Positions 1 through 6,474 of a DNA stretch of 9,177 bases are shown piece after piece. The position numbers and the translations under genes were made by a program. Source of the stretch: Erysipelotrichaceae bacterium. GTDB taxonomy: Bacteria; Bacillota_I; Bacilli_A; Erysipelotrichales; Erysipelotrichaceae. Positions within the stretch are counted from its first letter, which is position 1. Each line of letters begins with the position of its first letter. Below the pieces are notes generated by a model. That model did no database searches, had not been told where the DNA came from, and saw only the letters and a program-made list of their open reading frames with translations. Location of the stretch: NCBI GenBank assembly GCA_003446295.1, contig DMBB01000075.1, positions 1 to 9,177 of the forward strand, written 5' to 3'.

Positions 1-704
1 GATACAGATACGCCGACGGGGATTACGTCATCTCACTGGATGACGATGGCCAGACACCAGCCCTCCAGGTAGGAAGACTGATCGCTAAAGCCAACGAAGG
101 CTATGATGTTGTGATCGCCAGATACGCGCATAAACATCATTCCTGGTTCCGCAACTTCGGCTCAAAGGTCAATGACCTGATGGCTCAGAAAATGATCGGA
201 AAACCGAAGGATCTGTTTCTTTCCAGTTTCTTCATTGCCAAACGGTATGTCATCGATCATGTGAAGGAATATCAGTATCCGTTCCCTTATATTGACGGGC
301 TTGTGCTCAGAACAACGGCGTCCATATGCAACGTGGATGTAGACCATCGTGAACGAATGTCCGGGGAATCCGGATATACGCTGGGCAAGCTGCTGATGCT
401 GTGGCTGAACGGATTTACCGCATTCTCCATCAAACCCCTTCGGTTTGCGTCCTATATCGGCGTACTGGCAGCGATGATCGGCTTCATCGTAGGCATTTAT
501 GCCGTTGTATTGAAGTTCACCAATCCTGACGCAACAGTCGGCTGGCCTTCATTGATCGCTTCCGTTACATTTATGGGAGGACTGAACCTGCTGATGCTCG
601 GTATGATCGGAGAATATCTCGGCAGGGTCTATATCGGCATGAATGACAGCCCGCAGTATATCGTCAGGGAAGCAGAAGGATTTATGGATTCGAAAAAGCG
701 CTGA
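1..704 (+). CDS. GtrB-like polyprenyl-phosphate glycosyltransferase (GT2), 5' truncated by window
   Basis: The reading frame is open from position 3, giving 233 visible residues before TGA at 702-704. The true start lies upstream; the in-frame GTG at 111 is internal because conserved GT2 sequence precedes it. Visible residues 11-19 read SLDDDGQTP, the acidic metal/nucleotide-sugar site of GT2 enzymes of the DPM1/ArnC/GtrB branch. Residues 115-125 (HRERMSGESGY) match the conserved R-x-x-G-x-S-x-Y segment of this branch. Residues 138-147 (FTAFSIKPLR) lead into two membrane helices at about 149-171 and 183-203, followed by the typical GEYLGRVYI tail near 203-211. Such enzymes move a sugar from a nucleotide donor to undecaprenyl phosphate at the inner membrane face. 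Family members are usually 310-330 aa, so about 80-90 N-terminal residues are missing. It is the last gene of an incoming plus-strand unit and converges on the GT-C-like gene 2 bp away. The family is clear; the sugar is unknown. Confidence 0.93.
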   Translation, partial: YRYADGDYVISLDDDGQTPALQVGRLIAKANEGYDVVIARYAHKHHSWFRNFGSKVNDLMAQKMIGKPKDLFLSSFFIAKRYVIDHVKEYQYPFPYIDGLVLRTTASICNVDVDHRERMSGESGYTLGKLLMLWLNGFTAFSIKPLRFASYIGVLAAMIGFIVGIYAVVLKFTNPDATVGWPSLIASVTFMGGLNLLMLGMIGEYLGRVYIGMNDSPQYIVREAEGFMDSKKR

Positions 705-716
705 TCTCAGCGCTTT
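695..716. terminator. Bidirectional intrinsic terminator containing both convergent stop codons
   Basis: Two perfect 10-base arms (AAAGCGCTGA at 695-704 and TCAGCGCTTT at 707-716) are separated by TC. In RNA this folds as about 9 bp with a four-base loop. The plus-strand stop TGA (702-704) and the minus-strand stop (707-709) both lie within the arms. Reading minus, the stem runs directly into five U residues (697-693), a good Rho-independent signal. Reading plus, the tract is weaker (TTTGCTTT), so termination may be less efficient for gene 1. Confidence 0.8.
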
Positions 717-2365
717 GCTTTCCATATGGCGATCCCGTCGATCTCATCGACCTGTTCCAGTGTGACGGAAGGATCGTATTCCTGCAGATAATCCTCGATC
801 AGCTGCACGGTGTCTTCATGACTGTTTGCGAGAAGCACATCATCACGTTCAATGAGTGCCTTGTAGGGATTGATGATATCATGCTGTTTTGCGTAATTGC
901 AGCCCATCGGAGAGGGGATCTCCCAGCCGCCTAGGAACATGAAGTTTGCATAGCGTCCGGCATAGCCGGCGTTGACTGCGGCGTAATCAGCTGCCATTGC
1001 CCTGTCGCAGAATGTTTCGACATCACCCAGATAAAACTGATCCGGATGTTCGTGTCTGATGACATTGAAGAAATGATCAAAGTCCGGCTTGTCCTTCATC
1101 ATATGCATGAAGATGTAGTGCTTCTGGAAACAGAACACAGACGCAAATCCGAATACCAGACATAACAGAGCCTTCACGGCTTTGTTTTTATATACTGTGT
1201 TTGAGCTGAGCCAGTCTGCCAGAACGACGCCTGCCATCAGCCAGATGCCGATCGTTACACGCCAGGGAACTCTGTGCAGACTCTGCAGGAACATGTATTC
1301 CATAAGGATCACGAGCCATGCACTGGCCGTCAGGATCAGCGCATGCTTTTTCCGTGTCAGAATAGCCATGACAGACATGATCAGAACGAAGATCGTCAGA
1401 TTCTGTTTGCCTGTGATCAGGTCAATGATCCCGGACAATGATCTCTGTGCATATGTGCTGAATTTTGACACTGAAAACCGTTTGCCCTGCATGGCTGCCA
1501 TCTGTTCCAGTGTGTCTGGTGTGAATTTGTCAGGATCACCGTAATTCCATGACTGCAGGATCTTCATATCTGTTTCACTGATGTTCAGTGATCTGAGCTC
1601 CTGCTCATGTTTGCTGTATTTCAGACCGCCGAAATCAAGGATGTTTGTCGTGTACTGATTGACTTTCTCATAGGTCTGCCATTCCTTCAGCCGGTAGGGC
1701 TGTCTGTCTGCAGCAAACAGGATCATGCAGCAGGCCATGATGACGCCAAGATGCCGGAATGCATAACCGTGATCTTTGACTGTTCTGCCTGAACGCAGAA
1801 TCTGCAGGATCACCGATACTGCCGCAAACGGGATCGTAAACAGAAAGCTTTGCCTTCTGCAGCAGAACCCGACGACCAGCATCAGCCATGACAGCACAGC
1901 ATCACGTGTGTTCCTGTGCTTCAGGCAGCTGCTGAACAGGAGCCATCCTGCCGCTGAATACAGGAATGCGTTTTTCGTAAACTGGAACGCGCCGTAATAG
2001 TCATATGACAGCAGTGCGTTGATCAGGAATGTGACCCATATCTGATCAAACAGACTTTTCTCACGTGTCAGGCATTCCGCAATGCAGTATATGCCGGTGA
2101 TATTCAATGCCAGAAATATGCTGTAATACCAGTTGACCGAAGGGAACAGCTGATAGCAGATCCGCAGGAACCATCCGGCAATGATGTTGATATAGATCAG
2201 ATACTGACTGTATCCGGTACCGTATGCACCGGCTGCGATCAGGTTGAGCGCTTCATCATCATTTGTCTGATAGAAGGTATAGCCATAACGATTGAATACA
2301 AAAAAGACAGTCAGGCAGATCATCAGGATCATCAGTTTTCGCAGTACTGTCTTTTGTGTGTTCAT
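707..2365 (-). CDS. Multi-pass GT-C-like membrane protein, putative polysaccharide glycosyltransferase
   Basis: This is a 552-residue polytopic protein if started at the ATG at 2365; an in-frame TTG at 2371 would add two residues. About ten membrane segments are visible (roughly 11-28, 55-75, 79-97, 107-127, 132-147, 157-190, 205-220, 322-337, 342-361, 369-386, 396-414). A soluble loop lies at about 221-320 and a soluble C-terminal domain at about 420-552. After the first helix, residues 34-49 (TNDDEALNLIAAGAYG) carry paired Asp residues, as in the first external loop of GT-C enzymes that use lipid-linked sugar donors. The arginine-rich LHRVPWRV segment (363-370) resembles similar unnamed Firmicute membrane proteins. 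It is the last gene of the minus-strand operon, 82 bp beyond the GtrA stop. Transfer of a lipid-linked sugar to a surface glycan on the outer face is inferred. A polymerase-like or other membrane role is possible. The nearest purine-rich RBS is unusually far away. Confidence 0.75.
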   Translation of the reverse strand: MNTQKTVLRKLMILMICLTVFFVFNRYGYTFYQTNDDEALNLIAAGAYGTGYSQYLIYINIIAGWFLRICYQLFPSVNWYYSIFLALNITGIYCIAECLTREKSLFDQIWVTFLINALLSYDYYGAFQFTKNAFLYSAAGWLLFSSCLKHRNTRDAVLSWLMLVVGFCCRRQSFLFTIPFAAVSVILQILRSGRTVKDHGYAFRHLGVIMACCMILFAADRQPYRLKEWQTYEKVNQYTTNILDFGGLKYSKHEQELRSLNISETDMKILQSWNYGDPDKFTPDTLEQMAAMQGKRFSVSKFSTYAQRSLSGIIDLITGKQNLTIFVLIMSVMAILTRKKHALILTASAWLVILMEYMFLQSLHRVPWRVTIGIWLMAGVVLADWLSSNTVYKNKAVKALLCLVFGFASVFCFQKHYIFMHMMKDKPDFDHFFNVIRHEHPDQFYLGDVETFCDRAMAADYAAVNAGYAGRYANFMFLGGWEIPSPMGCNYAKQHDIINPYKALIERDDVLLANSHEDTVQLIEDYLQEYDPSVTLEQVDEIDGIAIWKAKR

Positions 2366-2381
2366 AATCAAACTGTCTTTT
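2302..2381 (-). repeat. Two direct and one inverted copy of a 10-mer around the GT-C-like start codon
   Basis: On the minus strand AAAAGACAGT occurs at 2381-2372, just before the start codon, and again at 2355-2346, in codons 4-7. Its exact complement ACTGTCTTTT occurs at 2311-2302. In the mRNA the single inverted copy can pair perfectly over 10 bp with either direct copy, giving two exclusive hairpins with loops of 34 or 60 bases. The AAAGGACAG ribosome-binding element at about 2396-2388 is a degenerate relative of the same repeat. The repeats are plainly visible; any translational role is inference. Confidence 0.6.
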
Positions 2382-2387
2382 AATTGC

Positions 2388-2396
2388 TGTCCTTTC
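2388..2396 (-). promoter_or_regulatory. Distant purine-rich ribosome binding site for the GT-C-like gene
   Basis: The only good Shine-Dalgarno-like run before the gene is GAAAGGA, whose AGGA core ends 24 nt before the ATG at 2365 and 18 nt before the alternative TTG at 2371. Both gaps are much longer than the 5-9 nt seen at the other genes here. No ATG or GTG lies in frame between it and 2371. Either initiation depends on RNA folding that shortens the gap, or the RBS is weak. Confidence 0.4.
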
Positions 2397-2447
2397 TGTA
2401 AATCTGTATGAAGCTGTTCATACGGAGGAAGTGATGGCGTCAGATGT

Positions 2448-2858
2448 TCAGTTGTCCTGTTTCTTACCGAACGTCTTCATGATGAAGCTCATGCAGATAT
2501 AGTTGATCGGGAAGTAGATCGGCAGAGCGATCGCTTTTGCCCAAAGCTTCGGTCCGTGGAATACATCCACCACCAGCATTGTTACCAGCGCGGATATGAT
2601 GGTTCCGGGAATGTAGCTGACAGGGAATGTTACAGCTGACTTCCATGTCGGTTTCTGTTTGTAAGTAAAGTATGTGTTCATGAAGTAGGAACCGACCATG
2701 GAGATCACATCACCCAGAACAGAGGATGTGCCGACTTCGACATTCATGTTGACAAACATCATGTACAGCAGCTGCGATGCCAGGGTATTGATGACACCGA
2801 TGATCCCGAATACCAGGAACTGCTTGTTAAAGAATTTCTCTTTGATCTTTTCTATCAT
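2448..2858 (-). CDS. GtrA-family small membrane protein (putative lipid-linked sugar flippase)
   Basis: The product has 136 residues, the usual size for the GtrA family (PF04138), with four membrane helices at about 14-36, 45-66, 76-100 and 107-129. The first helix begins FLVFGIIGVINTLASQLLY, matching the family's F-x-x-x-G-x-x-N-T pattern. The second ends in SYFMNTYFTYK, corresponding to the conserved N-Y-x-x-x-x-F/Y segment. GtrA proteins are thought to help undecaprenyl-phosphate-linked sugars reach the outer face, working with a GtrB-type GT2 and a membrane glycosyltransferase. The start is well supported: AGAGGT lies five bases before the ATG, which overlaps the upstream stop as ATGA (2858-2855), indicating translational coupling. 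The neighbouring GtrB-like GT2 (1-704) and GT-C-like gene are the natural partners. Family confidence is high; the transported sugar is unknown. Confidence 0.93.
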   Translation of the reverse strand: MIEKIKEKFFNKQFLVFGIIGVINTLASQLLYMMFVNMNVEVGTSSVLGDVISMVGSYFMNTYFTYKQKPTWKSAVTFPVSYIPGTIISALVTMLVVDVFHGPKLWAKAIALPIYFPINYICMSFIMKTFGKKQDN

Positions 2859-4117
2859 TTTGTACCTCTTTGATCCATATCGGCGATCGCCTGCTGCAGG
2901 ATCATGGATGCTTCCTCATTCGTCATTCTGTAATCAACTTTGGAAGGCTTTCTGTGTATGATCAGGTCCTCCAGTCCTTTCAGGATGTCATTCCTGTCAT
3001 ATCTGCAGGCCAGCGCATCTGTTTTCTTCAGAATACGCCAGGAAGGGCTCTTTTCTGTCGTGACTGCCAGTACATCCTTTTCCAGCAGGGAGTATTCCAT
3101 CAGCTTGCTGGGCAGGAACGGCTGGAAGCCGTCATCCGGCAGTATCGTATCAAACAGCAGAACGCCGTCGCTTTCATTCATTTTCTGAATGCACTCCTCA
3201 TACGGGATCTTTTCACTGATCGCAAAATACGGATCAAGACCCAGCTGATGGATCAGCCTGCGGTCAGTCTTCCGGAATTCCCCGTACTGTTCGATCATGA
3301 ACTTCTGCTGAGGATAGCGTTCTGTGAACAGCTTGACGGCATATATGAATTCCTCAATGATGCGCAGTCCGTAGATCCTGCCGAAATGAGAAAGTGTATA
3401 TGTATCATCTGCAGCTGCTTTCTGTACGGGCTTTACCATATTCCATTCAGGAATATAATTCAGCGGAACGACCATGCACTTTCTGCGGATGCTTTCCTCA
3501 GATACCTTGCCGAAGTACTTCACATACTGTTCGATCATGAAGTCACGCAGTTCTTCACTGATGAATACCAGCAGATCTGCCTGTTCAAGGGCGTTCGCCT
3601 CATCCTGGGCTACGACATAGTACTTCAGATATGCATTGAAGGCAGCTTTCTCAGGCAGGGAGTAATTCCTGTATGTTTCCTCATCAAACATATACGGATT
3701 ATGGTTGATCGGATCAGAGAATGCGGCGATCCATTTCACGGCAGGCCGTTCTTTCTTCAGGATGACGCCGGTTCTTGTCGTATAGCATGGCCATGTCATC
3801 GTATATACATAATCCTGTCCGTCATACATCTGCACAGCCGTTTCCACATATTTCTTCATATGGCGGAGCGCTTTGATCAGATTGACGTTTTTGATGTTGA
3901 ACCATACATTGTTGTATTCATCAGCCCATGTAACGTGAAATTTTGCGTAATTGGGATCACGGTCAAGATCATCCTGCAGCTGTTTTTCTTCAGGATAGTT
4001 TCTCAGCGCGCATACATCATATTCCATGTCCAAAAGACGCAGATGCTTGTATACGATCTGTGAATTCGTATCGTTGTACGGGAAAAATGTTGCGGGTATG
4101 ACCAGACAGCGTTTCAT
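2855..4117 (-). CDS. GT-B fold glycosyltransferase (GT4-like)
   Basis: The product has 420 residues from the ATG at 4117, which has AAGGA five bases upstream; a TTG at 4135 in the same frame would place the start before the RBS and is less likely. The N-terminal half begins with a Rossmann strand (KRCLVIPATFFPYNDTNSQ, 2-20), as in GT4 enzymes. A linker strand at 180-186 (ADLLVFISEE) resembles the 'D-x-v-i-t-v-S' segment. The C-terminal donor domain starts at about 240 with LSHFGRIYG (242-250, R247). It carries DGFQPFLPSKLMEYSLL (329-345), which corresponds to the conserved nucleotide-sugar binding PSKL-x-E-Y motif. It would act in the cytoplasm, adding a sugar to a glycan or lipid-linked intermediate. 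It is first in the minus-strand operon and overlaps gtrA by four bases. No signal peptide or membrane helix is seen. The hexapeptide FMIEQY occurs twice (193-198, 273-278). Donor and acceptor cannot be read from sequence. Confidence 0.8.
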   Translation of the reverse strand: MKRCLVIPATFFPYNDTNSQIVYKHLRLLDMEYDVCALRNYPEEKQLQDDLDRDPNYAKFHVTWADEYNNVWFNIKNVNLIKALRHMKKYVETAVQMYDGQDYVYTMTWPCYTTRTGVILKKERPAVKWIAAFSDPINHNPYMFDEETYRNYSLPEKAAFNAYLKYYVVAQDEANALEQADLLVFISEELRDFMIEQYVKYFGKVSEESIRRKCMVVPLNYIPEWNMVKPVQKAAADDTYTLSHFGRIYGLRIIEEFIYAVKLFTERYPQQKFMIEQYGEFRKTDRRLIHQLGLDPYFAISEKIPYEECIQKMNESDGVLLFDTILPDDGFQPFLPSKLMEYSLLEKDVLAVTTEKSPSWRILKKTDALACRYDRNDILKGLEDLIIHRKPSKVDYRMTNEEASMILQQAIADMDQRGTK

Positions 4118-4131
4118 AGACTTCCTTTCCT

Positions 4132-4161
4132 TCAACAGCTCTTAATATGATATCATATACT
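4132..4161 (+). promoter_or_regulatory. Candidate SigA-type promoter of the GT2/DUF2304/GT4 operon
   Basis: TCAACA (4132-4137, four of six consensus bases) and TATACT (4156-4161, five of six) are separated by 18 bp. Transcription would start near 4168, leaving a very short leader before the AAGGA RBS (4170-4174) and the ATG at 4182. The region lies between two divergent genes, so a promoter is expected here. Confidence 0.45.
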
Positions 4162-4171
4162 TCGATAACAA
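4142..4171 (-). promoter_or_regulatory. Candidate promoter of the minus-strand glycosyltransferase operon
   Basis: On the minus strand TTGTTA (4171-4166) is followed by CATATT (4149-4144) at 16 bp or TATTAA (4147-4142) at 18 bp. Each element matches four of six sigma-70/SigA consensus bases. It overlaps the plus-strand promoter candidate and the 14-bp palindrome. Position and AT-richness support it; the exact -10 element is uncertain. Confidence 0.4.
4145..4158. repeat. 14-bp perfect palindrome in the divergent promoter region
   Basis: ATATGATATCATAT reads identically on both strands. It sits in the 64-bp gap between divergent start codons, between the candidate -35 and -10 elements of both promoters, and presents TATGAT on each strand. 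It could be an operator for a dimeric regulator or simply symmetric promoter sequence; nothing here decides which. Confidence 0.55.
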
Positions 4172-4181
4172 GGATAAAACG

Positions 4182-4853
4182 ATGAAAGTATTAATTATAG
4201 TTCCTGCATACAACGAAGAAAAAAACCTGCCTGTGCTGATCCCGAAGATCACTGCCGAAGGCTGGGATTATATTGTCATCAACGACGGCTCCACTGACAA
4301 TAGTGCGCAGATGCTGGCGGAAAAGGGGTTCAGCCATCTGGATCTCACGGTCAACGCAGGTCTTGCCGCAGTGACAAAAATGGGCTTCATGTATGCACAT
4401 GACCACGGATATGACGCTGCGCTTGTTGTGGACGGAGACGGACAGCACCCGCCGGTCTATATCAGGAATCTTGTCGAGAAGATCGAAGAAGGATATGACT
4501 ACGTCGTGGGATCCCGCTTCATTGACCAGAAAAAACCGCTGACCATGCGTATGCTTGGCTCCAGGCTGATCTGCTGGGCGATCAAACTCAAGACAGGGAT
4601 CACCGTTACGGATCCGACCTCCGGCATGCGTGCCCTGGGAAAAAAGACGCTGGAAGACTTTGCCAAGAACATGAATTTCATCGCTGAGCCGGATGCACTG
4701 ACATACGTCCTGCACAGAGGCTATAAATATGCGGAAACACAGGTCAACATGCAGGAGAGAACGGAAGGCGCCAGCTATTTCTTCCGCAGCCCCCTGAAAA
4801 CAGCCCGTTATATGTATACGATCCTGATGTCCATACTGTTTCTGCAGTGGTAA
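4182..4853 (+). CDS. DPM1-like family 2 glycosyltransferase (GT2), partner of DUF2304
   Basis: The 223-residue product is a single GT-A domain. Visible motifs are VPAYNEEKN (7-15), VINDGSTDNS (32-41, D35), the metal-binding VDGDGQHPP (83-91, D84/D86), GSRF (110-113) and TDPTSGMRAL (143-152). These define the dolichol/polyprenyl-phosphate sugar transferase-like branch of GT2. It has no clear membrane anchor; only a short hydrophobic stretch at about 209-222 ends the protein, so recruitment to the membrane by a partner is plausible. The next gene, 12 bp downstream, encodes a DUF2304 membrane protein, a pairing common in Gram-positive surface-glycan loci. The usual GIGGA-x-Q-x-G segment appears here as AGLAAVTKMG (59-68). 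An AAGGA RBS ends seven bases before the ATG. Confidence in the family is high. Whether the product is a lipid-phosphate sugar or a glycan linkage is undetermined. Confidence 0.93.
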   Translation: MKVLIIVPAYNEEKNLPVLIPKITAEGWDYIVINDGSTDNSAQMLAEKGFSHLDLTVNAGLAAVTKMGFMYAHDHGYDAALVVDGDGQHPPVYIRNLVEKIEEGYDYVVGSRFIDQKKPLTMRMLGSRLICWAIKLKTGITVTDPTSGMRALGKKTLEDFAKNMNFIAEPDALTYVLHRGYKYAETQVNMQERTEGASYFFRSPLKTARYMYTILMSILFLQW

Positions 4854-4865
4854 GGAGTATTGATT

Positions 4866-5228
4866 ATGGTATATATTCCCGCAGCACTCAGAGCTGCCCT
4901 GATCGGCGGTTCACTGCTTGTGCTTGTATTTATTATCTACAGTTCCGTGAAATCCAGCATGGATGTTCATTATGCAGTCCTCTGGATCACAATGGCAGCC
5001 ATCATTCTGCTGATCGGTCTTTGGCCGGAGCTTGCCGGATCGATCGCGGATGCGATCGGCTTCCAGTCCGTCAGCAACTTTGTGTTCCTTGCCATGACAG
5101 CGGTCCTGTTTCTGCTGAGCTATTATTCATTCCTGAAGATCAGCAGAATGAATGAAGATATCAGGAAGCTGAACTACAAGGTAGCGTCTCTTCAGAAGGA
5201 ACTGCAGGAGACGAAAAAGGAGTCATGA
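4866..5228 (+). CDS. DUF2304 small membrane protein
   Basis: The 120-residue product has three membrane helices at about 8-27, 36-54 and 69-90, then a charged C-terminal tail (95-118, MNEDIRKLNYKVASLQKELQET) with heptad spacing typical of a short coiled coil. Size, topology, the tail and its place directly behind a GT2 gene fit DUF2304 (PF10066). The biochemical role is not established; a membrane-anchoring or accessory role for the adjacent GT2 is inferred. The ATG at 4866 is chosen because AAGGAG ends eight bases before it. The in-frame TTG at 4860 lies only two bases from that RBS. The stop overlaps the next start as ATGA at 5225-5228, so translation is probably coupled to the GT4 gene. 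Confidence 0.9.
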   Translation: MVYIPAALRAALIGGSLLVLVFIIYSSVKSSMDVHYAVLWITMAAIILLIGLWPELAGSIADAIGFQSVSNFVFLAMTAVLFLLSYYSFLKISRMNEDIRKLNYKVASLQKELQETKKES

Positions 5229-6469
5229 TGTCAGGACGCAAACGTGTGGCTTTCATCACCAACGGTGCTTTTCCGGTGCCTGCCGTGCGCGGAGGTGCGG
5301 TAGAAGCACTTACGGAGTTGATCCTGAAGGAAAACGAGATATTCGGGGAGATGGATCTGACGCTTTTCAGCATCTATGATCCCCTTGCATTAAAGGCAGG
5401 CGTCAGGTATCCGTCTGTTCATTTTGAATTCATCAAGCCCCGCAAACACTGGATCGCGCTGGACAAAGCGTTCCATTACGTTGCGTATGACATCCTGGAC
5501 TATGTCAATCATCTGTCTTTCAAGACGACATTCCAGAGGATCGATTATCTGTACCAGTGTGCAGTCAAGCTTCATGAAAATGATTATGACGCAGTGATCT
5601 TCGAGAACCAGATGGCTTCACTGTGGGTCCTGAAGTATCAGAACAATGCTGAGAAATATGCCGGGAAGTACTACTTCCACCTGCATAACCATCCGGAAAA
5701 ATATGCAAAGGCAGAACAGCTAGCCAAAGACGCGAAAAAGGTGATCTGCGTAAGCAGGTTCATCGGCAATGCGTTCGCAAAGAATATCGGCGCGGAATAC
5801 ACTGACGAAAAGTTTGCTGTATTGAAGAATGTCGTGGATGAGACGCTGTTTGATCCTGCGAACGTTACGGAAGCGGATGTGCAGGCAGTCCGGGAAAAAC
5901 TGAATGTGATAGACCGCAAAGTCATCCTCTTCCTGGGAAGACTTATGGAAGGCAAGGGCGTCAGGGAACTGATGCAGGCGTTCAAAAAACTGAACAGGGA
6001 TGACTGCGTGCTGGTGATCGTCGGCAGCCTGAACTTCGGAGACAATGCGAGAAGCCCGTATGAAGATGAGCTGTATGGACTGGTAAAGGAGATCGGTGAA
6101 GACAGAGTGATCTTCACAGGATATGTCGATCATGATCAGGTACCGGTCTACTACTGCATGGGTGATGTCGTCTGCATGCCCTCTACCTGTGAAGATGCAG
6201 CCCCGCTGGCTGTGATCGAGTGTTTGAGAATGCAGCGTCCGCTGATCACAACGACGATGGGCGGTATTCCCGAGTATGCGGATGAAACATGTGCCGTCAT
6301 GCTGGAAAATGATGAACACCTGGCTGATTCCATCTGCAGCGCTGTTGATGATCTGCTGAATGATCCGCAAAAATGCGCGCAGCTGCAGGAAGGCGCACGT
6401 CTGATCAGCCGTGACCGCACGCTCTCATCGTTCTACCATAACCTGATCGATATACTGAATGAGGAATGA
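5225..6469 (+). CDS. Family 4 glycosyltransferase (GT4, GT-B fold)
   Basis: The product has 414 residues from the ATG at 5225, the usual GT4 length. The N-terminal acceptor domain begins with a strand and glycine loop (RVAFITNGAFPVPAVRGGAVE, 7-27, abbreviated by key residues RGG 22-24). Residues 172-179 (KVICVSRF) form the linker region. The donor-binding domain starts with ILFLGRLMEGKGVREL (234-249), in which R239 and K244 are the expected phosphate-contacting residues. The E/D-x7-E element is TCEDAAPLAVIE (321-332), with E323/D324 in the first position and E332 in the second, followed by TTTMGGIPEY (342-351). It is a cytoplasmic, probably retaining, transferase building the polysaccharide. 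Two adjacent ATGs occur: the first overlaps the DUF2304 stop but lies two bases from AAGGAG, and the second (5228) has better spacing of five bases. The downstream gene also overlaps by ATGA. Sugar specificity is unknown. Confidence 0.93.
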   Translation: MMSGRKRVAFITNGAFPVPAVRGGAVEALTELILKENEIFGEMDLTLFSIYDPLALKAGVRYPSVHFEFIKPRKHWIALDKAFHYVAYDILDYVNHLSFKTTFQRIDYLYQCAVKLHENDYDAVIFENQMASLWVLKYQNNAEKYAGKYYFHLHNHPEKYAKAEQLAKDAKKVICVSRFIGNAFAKNIGAEYTDEKFAVLKNVVDETLFDPANVTEADVQAVREKLNVIDRKVILFLGRLMEGKGVRELMQAFKKLNRDDCVLVIVGSLNFGDNARSPYEDELYGLVKEIGEDRVIFTGYVDHDQVPVYYCMGDVVCMPSTCEDAAPLAVIECLRMQRPLITTTMGGIPEYADETCAVMLENDEHLADSICSAVDDLLNDPQKCAQLQEGARLISRDRTLSSFYHNLIDILNEE

Positions 6470-6474
6470 AGTCT

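Noticed and set aside
111..113. GTG as the start of the first GT2 gene
   Set aside because: The frame is open upstream to the window edge and includes the essential DDDGQTP motif, so the gene is truncated by the window and GTG is an internal Val codon.
2406..2423. 7-bp hairpin (GTATGAA / TTCATAC) between gtrA and the GT-C-like gene as a terminator
   Set aside because: No U-tract follows on either strand, so it is not a convincing intrinsic terminator. It may be a minor processing or stability hairpin.
2870..4063. Long 397-codon open frame on the plus strand opposite the GT-B glycosyltransferase gene
   Set aside because: It is fully antisense to a gene with recognisable GT-B motifs and a good RBS. 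Its translation shows no recognisable domain and is rich in Cys, His and Ile typical of mirrored codons.
4191..4715. 174-codon minus-strand frame opposite the GT2 gene
   Set aside because: It is antisense to clear GT2 motifs, and no family or supporting context was recognised.
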